DNA from: Pseudomonas sp. PGPPP3
Lineage (GTDB): Bacteria; Pseudomonadota; Gammaproteobacteria; Pseudomonadales; Pseudomonadaceae
Length of the DNA: 8,588 bases
Direction of reading: 5' to 3'
Assembly (NCBI GenBank): GCA_002256055.1
Contig: NKIE01000097.1
Span: 1-8,588 of the forward strand
Both the position numbers and the translations under genes were made by a program. Numbering within the stretch: position 1 is the first letter of the stretch; each line of letters starts with the position of its first letter. A model generated the notes under the pieces. The model did not search any database and had not been told where the DNA came from. It saw only the letters and a list, made by a program, of their open reading frames with translations. This document shows, in pieces, positions 5,800 to 8,588 of the stretch.

Positions 5800-7881
5800 A
5801 TGGCCCTAGCGGACACCCTGCACGCCAAGCCCTCGGCATCGCCGAGCATTCGCCCGACTATCGCAAGTCATCTGGCTTTCACCGCCGTCAGTGCGCTGGC
5901 CTTGCTGTTGATGTACAGCCTGTTGCGTGGCGCACTGCTGATCTACAACCGCGAGCTGATAGGTGACACACCGGTCAGTACCTTTGTCGAGGCGTTCTAC
6001 AACGGCATGCGCTTTGACCTGCGGGTAGTCGTGTACGCCTGCATTCCGCTGCTGCTGGCATTGTTCAGTGTCCGCGCCATGGCTGCGCGCCAGGCATTGC
6101 GCTGGTGGCTGACCGGCTTTGCCAGTCTGACCCTGTTTCTGGCGCTGACCGAACTGGATTTCTACCGTGAGTTCCACCAGCGCCTGAACAGCCTGGTGTT
6201 CCAGTATTTCCAGGAAGACCCGCAAACGGTTCTGAGCATGCTCTGGAATGGTTTCCCAGTCGGTCGCTACCTACTGGCCTGGGCATTAGCCACCTGGTTG
6301 CTGGCCAAGCTATTCAAGGGGCTCGACCTATTCACTCGCCCGGCGCAACCAAGCCTGTTGTCCAGTGCAGCGCCCCATTCACTGCCATGGCAGTGGCGCT
6401 GGCTGGCACTGCTGCTGTGCCTGGTCATTTCCGTGGTGGCCGCGCGCGGTCATTTGCGTCAGGGCCCGCCGCTGCGCTGGGGCGATGCTTATACCACTGA
6501 CTCGATGTTCGCCAATCAGCTGGGCCTGAATGGCACCTTGACCCTGTACACCGCAGCCGCCAACACCTTTGGCACCCACCGCGACAATGCTTGGAAAGCC
6601 ACCCTGAACGATGAGGATGCGCTGAAAGCTGTGCGCGAGATGCTCCTGACGCCACACGACAAGCTGGTGGATGCCGATAGCGCCGCAATTCGTCGCGATT
6701 TCACACCGCCAGCCGAGGGCACGCTGCCCATCAAGAATGTGGTGGTGATTCTGATGGAGAGCTTTGCCGGCCATTTCGTTGGTGCCTTGGGCAGCCCGCT
6801 GAACATCACCCCGAATTTTGACAAGCTGGCCAAGGAAGGGCTGCTGTTCAAGCGCTTCTTCTCCAATGGCACCCATACCCATCAGGGCATGTTCGCCACC
6901 ATGGCCTGCTTTCCCAATCTGCCCAGCTTCGAGTACCTGATGCGCACCCCTGAGGGTGGCCACAATTTTTCCGGCTTGCCGCAGCTGTTAAGCCCCCGCG
7001 GCTTTGACAACCTGTACGTGTACAACGGTAACTTTCAGTGGGATAACCAATCCGGGTTCTTCAGCAACCAGGGCATGACCAACTTCATCGGCCGCGAAGA
7101 CTTCGTCAACCCCGTGTTTATGGACCCGACCTGGGGCGTGTCCGACCAGGACATGTTTGATCGTGGCGCGCTGGAACTGGAAAAAAATTACGGCAGCAAA
7201 CCCTTCTATGCCTTGCTGCAGACGCTCTCCAACCACACGCCATATGCCTTGCCAACCGAGTTGCCGGTGGAACGGGTGAGCGGCCAAGGCTCGACGGACG
7301 AACACCTTACCGCCATGCGCTATTCAGACTGGGCGCTGGGCCAGTTCTTCGAGAAGGCTCGGAAAGCGCCGTACTTCAAAGAAACCCTGTTCGTTATCGT
7401 TGGCGACCATGGCTTTGGTGCCGATGAGCAGCTAACGGAAATGGATTTGCACCGCTTCAACGTACCGCTGCTCTTGATTGCCCCAGGCATTCAAGAGAAG
7501 TTCGGTACCAGCAGCGAGGTAGTGGGTACGCAGATCGATGTGGTACCGACCATCATGGGCCGCCTGGGTGGTGAGGTGCGGCATCAGTGCTGGGGGCGCG
7601 ACTTGCTTAACCTGCCCGAGGGCGATGGAGGTATTGGTGTAATCAAGCCTTCCGGCGGCGACCAGACCGTGGCCATCGTTTCACCAGAGCGGATTCTGAT
7701 TCAGCCCAAAGGCTTCGACGCCCGCCTGTACGATTACCAGCTGGGCGCCAAAGCCAGTGCCACGCGGGTCGATCTTCAACAGGCGCCCGAACTCAAGCAC
7801 AAGCTTGAAGCCTTCCTACAAACCGCCACCAAAAGTTTGCTGGATAACACCGCCGGCGTTGTCGGCAGCAAGTCTGAATAA
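5800..7881 (+). CDS. LTA-synthase-type membrane sulfatase (alkaline phosphatase superfamily)
   Basis: This is a 693-residue inner membrane enzyme. Five hydrophobic helices lie at about residues 24-48, 72-93, 99-119, 153-173 and 197-215; a large soluble domain follows, which should face the periplasm. That domain has the layout of the lipoteichoic-acid-synthase branch of the sulfatase family. The metal ligand E320 sits in VVVILMESF. A Thr in NGTHTHQG is the probable nucleophile (T360, less likely T358). D536 and H537 in VIVGDHGFG are further metal ligands, and LHRFNVPLLLIAPG follows. Known for the family: these enzymes move phosphoglycerol or phosphoethanolamine-type groups onto cell-surface glycans or lipids. 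Gram-negative members modify periplasmic glucans or other envelope targets; the substrate here cannot be told. The ATG at 5800 has only a weak upstream GGA, but the helix pattern fits this start. A terminator follows 31 bases after the stop, and the long leader suggests a single-gene unit. Confidence 0.92.
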   Translation: MALADTLHAKPSASPSIRPTIASHLAFTAVSALALLLMYSLLRGALLIYNRELIGDTPVSTFVEAFYNGMRFDLRVVVYACIPLLLALFSVRAMAARQALRWWLTGFASLTLFLALTELDFYREFHQRLNSLVFQYFQEDPQTVLSMLWNGFPVGRYLLAWALATWLLAKLFKGLDLFTRPAQPSLLSSAAPHSLPWQWRWLALLLCLVISVVAARGHLRQGPPLRWGDAYTTDSMFANQLGLNGTLTLYTAAANTFGTHRDNAWKATLNDEDALKAVREMLLTPHDKLVDADSAAIRRDFTPPAEGTLPIKNVVVILMESFAGHFVGALGSPLNITPNFDKLAKEGLLFKRFFSNGTHTHQGMFATMACFPNLPSFEYLMRTPEGGHNFSGLPQLLSPRGFDNLYVYNGNFQWDNQSGFFSNQGMTNFIGREDFVNPVFMDPTWGVSDQDMFDRGALELEKNYGSKPFYALLQTLSNHTPYALPTELPVERVSGQGSTDEHLTAMRYSDWALGQFFEKARKAPYFKETLFVIVGDHGFGADEQLTEMDLHRFNVPLLLIAPGIQEKFGTSSEVVGTQIDVVPTIMGRLGGEVRHQCWGRDLLNLPEGDGGIGVIKPSGGDQTVAIVSPERILIQPKGFDARLYDYQLGAKASATRVDLQQAPELKHKLEAFLQTATKSLLDNTAGVVGSKSE

Positions 7882-7912
7882 CATCGGTGCACTGATCTAA
7901 ACATCACCGCTG

Positions 7913-7942
7913 AAAAACGCCTCCACTCTTGGAGGCGTTTTT
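7913..7942 (+). terminator. Rho-independent terminator after the sulfatase gene
   Basis: A perfect 12-base stem, AAAAACGCCTCC (7913-7924) with GGAGGCGTTTTT (7931-7942), encloses the 6-base loop ACTCTT. The T-run continues as TTTTTGTTT. The flanking A-run makes it workable on both strands, but with the sulfatase on the left and the next promoter on the right it chiefly closes the sulfatase transcript. Confidence 0.95.
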
Positions 7943-7963
7943 GTTTATGCATTCTGACGATTG

Positions 7964-7971
7964 GCCGATAA
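7964..7971 (+). promoter_or_regulatory. Sigma-28 (FliA)-like -10 element before the chemoreceptor gene
   Basis: GCCGATAA at 7964-7971 matches exactly the -10 consensus of the flagellar sigma factor FliA, which drives many chemoreceptor genes. At the expected 15-base spacing the -35 position reads TTAT (7945-7948) against TAAA, a partial match. It lies 79 bases before the ATG at 8051 and just past the terminator. A second, weaker GCTGATAA occurs at 8019-8026, sharing GATAACTG with the first, but its -35 position (GCTG) does not fit. Confidence 0.45.
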
Positions 7972-8050
7972 CTGGCTGGAGTGACTGGCCTGGGTCTACG
8001 CTGGCACTAGAGCATATTGCTGATAACTGCCTCTGCGTCGGGAGTTCGAC

Positions 8051-8588
8051 ATGTTGAGTTTGTTCGCCAATCTTGGTTTTCGCTGGAAAATTGCCTTACC
8101 CATATTGCTCCTGGCGTTCTTACTGGTGTTGATGGGCGGGCTGGGCATGCGCGGCATCAATCAGACGACCGACTCCAGCAACAAACTCGCCAGCCGTTAT
8201 TTGCCAGCAATCAGTCTGTTGCTCAATGCCGACCGCGACCTTTATCAGGCCTTCGTGGCAGAACGCAGTGTGTTGGACGCGGCGGCTGGAGATTACGTCA
8301 GTAACCTCAAGGCCGCTCATGCCGAGAACCTGCAGCAGGCTTATGACCGGGTGCACAAATATGCCGCGATGCAGCCAGGGTCTGAGGCGCTGCAATTGGT
8401 GGCGCAGTTCGATCGTGGTTTTGAACGCTGGAAAAGCACATCGCAGCAAGTGCTGCAACTCGCGGGCAATGACACCCTGGCGGCTGGATTCGGCGGAGGT
8501 GAGGCCTTCGGTGGGGTCGGCAATGACAGCCTGGCCGGTGGCGGCGGCAAGGACGCCCTCTATGGCGGCGACGGCGCTGACACCCTGT
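8051..8588 (+). CDS. Methyl-accepting chemotaxis protein N-terminus running in frame into RTX repeats (cut by window edge)
   Basis: The ATG at 8051 has GGGAG at 8040-8044. Residues 1-13 are a short cytoplasmic start with basic residues (FRWK) and about 14-33 are one hydrophobic helix (IALPILLLAFLLVLMGGLG). From residue 34 a helical periplasmic sensor domain begins, of the type found in Pseudomonas chemoreceptors (ASRYLPAISLLLNADRDLYQ, then a VHKYAAMQPG stretch and FERWKSTSQQVLQL). At about residue 138 (base 8462) the character changes without loss of frame to Gly/Asp-rich sequence: GNDTLAAGFGGG, then the nonapeptides GGVGNDSLA, GGGGKDALY and GGDGADTL up to the edge. A normal chemoreceptor would complete the sensor domain, then show a second membrane helix, HAMP and the cytoplasmic signalling hairpin; none of this is reached. 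The first 137 residues are a confident chemoreceptor start. The fusion itself is uncertain and may be an assembly chimera. Confidence 0.8.
   Translation, partial: MLSLFANLGFRWKIALPILLLAFLLVLMGGLGMRGINQTTDSSNKLASRYLPAISLLLNADRDLYQAFVAERSVLDAAAGDYVSNLKAAHAENLQQAYDRVHKYAAMQPGSEALQLVAQFDRGFERWKSTSQQVLQLAGNDTLAAGFGGGEAFGGVGNDSLAGGGGKDALYGGDGADTL
8465..8588 (+). repeat. RTX-type Gly/Asp calcium-binding nonapeptide repeats
   Basis: Translated in the frame of the preceding chemoreceptor start, this stretch gives GNDTL followed by three consecutive copies of the GGxGxDxLx repeat (residues 154-162, 163-171 and 172-179 of the frame), the last cut by the window edge. Such repeats fold into a calcium-loaded beta-roll in secreted type-I-exported proteins and adhesins. 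Their presence beside a chemoreceptor sensor domain is unexpected. Confidence 0.8.

Noticed and set aside
8120..8458. Minus-strand frame of 112 codons opposite the chemoreceptor
   Set aside because: Antisense to a well supported chemoreceptor N-terminus with promoter and ribosome binding site; no family features.
1..8588. Mobile element, CRISPR array, tRNA, attachment site or phage gene
   Set aside because: I looked for spaced direct repeats, terminal inverted repeats, transposase or integrase motifs and tRNA-like cloverleafs and saw none; the only tandem repeats are the protein-coding RTX units at the right edge.

Overview
The window reads as a chromosomal segment of a gamma-proteobacterium of the genus Pseudomonas or a close relative. 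GC content is high, starts include GTG next to clear GGAG-type ribosome binding sites, and the gene order Smr protein / prmB / hypothetical / aroC / MFS permease / acireductone-dioxygenase-like protein / sulfatase resembles what I remember of the P. aeruginosa region from prmB through aroC to the methionine-salvage genes and a nearby LTA-synthase-type sulfatase. That synteny is from memory, not from a search. Nothing in the core of the window marks it as a mobile island: I see no insertion sequence, tRNA, rRNA, integrase or CRISPR array. All gaps between genes are shorter than 210 bases.

Layout. Left end (minus strand): the N-terminal part of an Smr-domain endonuclease, cut by the window edge, preceded in the same direction by a small two-helix membrane protein. 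Diverging from these on the plus strand is prmB, the ribosomal protein L3 glutamine methyltransferase. Both halves of it are well conserved, but they lie in different frames around base 1216, with about ten expected codons missing at the join. Converging on prmB with a 6-base gap is a minus-strand gene for a C-tail-anchored membrane protein with a coiled coil and a GNAT-like segment. Divergent from that gene, aroC (chorismate synthase), an MFS permease and a cupin protein of the acireductone dioxygenase family run in tight succession on the plus strand (gaps 13 and 30 bases). After a 208-base leader with a strong imperfect palindrome comes a 693-residue LTA-synthase-type membrane sulfatase, closed by a near-perfect rho-independent terminator. 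The right end holds a sigma-28-like promoter and the start of a methyl-accepting chemotaxis protein.

Three observations stand out. (1) The acireductone-dioxygenase-like protein keeps the family fold and the last metal-ligand histidine (H140), but the HxHxxxE metal motif is replaced by F96, L98 and H102. The salvage genes mtnB and mtnC that I recall flanking mtnD in P. aeruginosa are absent. (2) The prmB reading frame is broken by what looks like a short internal deletion. (3) The chemoreceptor at the right end passes in frame, midway through its periplasmic domain, into RTX-type Gly/Asp calcium-binding nonapeptides and runs off the edge. This is either a novel fusion or, more likely, an assembly chimera at a repeat.

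How the genes work together: aroC supplies chorismate. The Smr protein and PrmB both act on translation (ribosome-associated mRNA cleavage and L3 modification). The permease and cupin may share an operon with aroC. The sulfatase and chemoreceptor look like independent transcription units.
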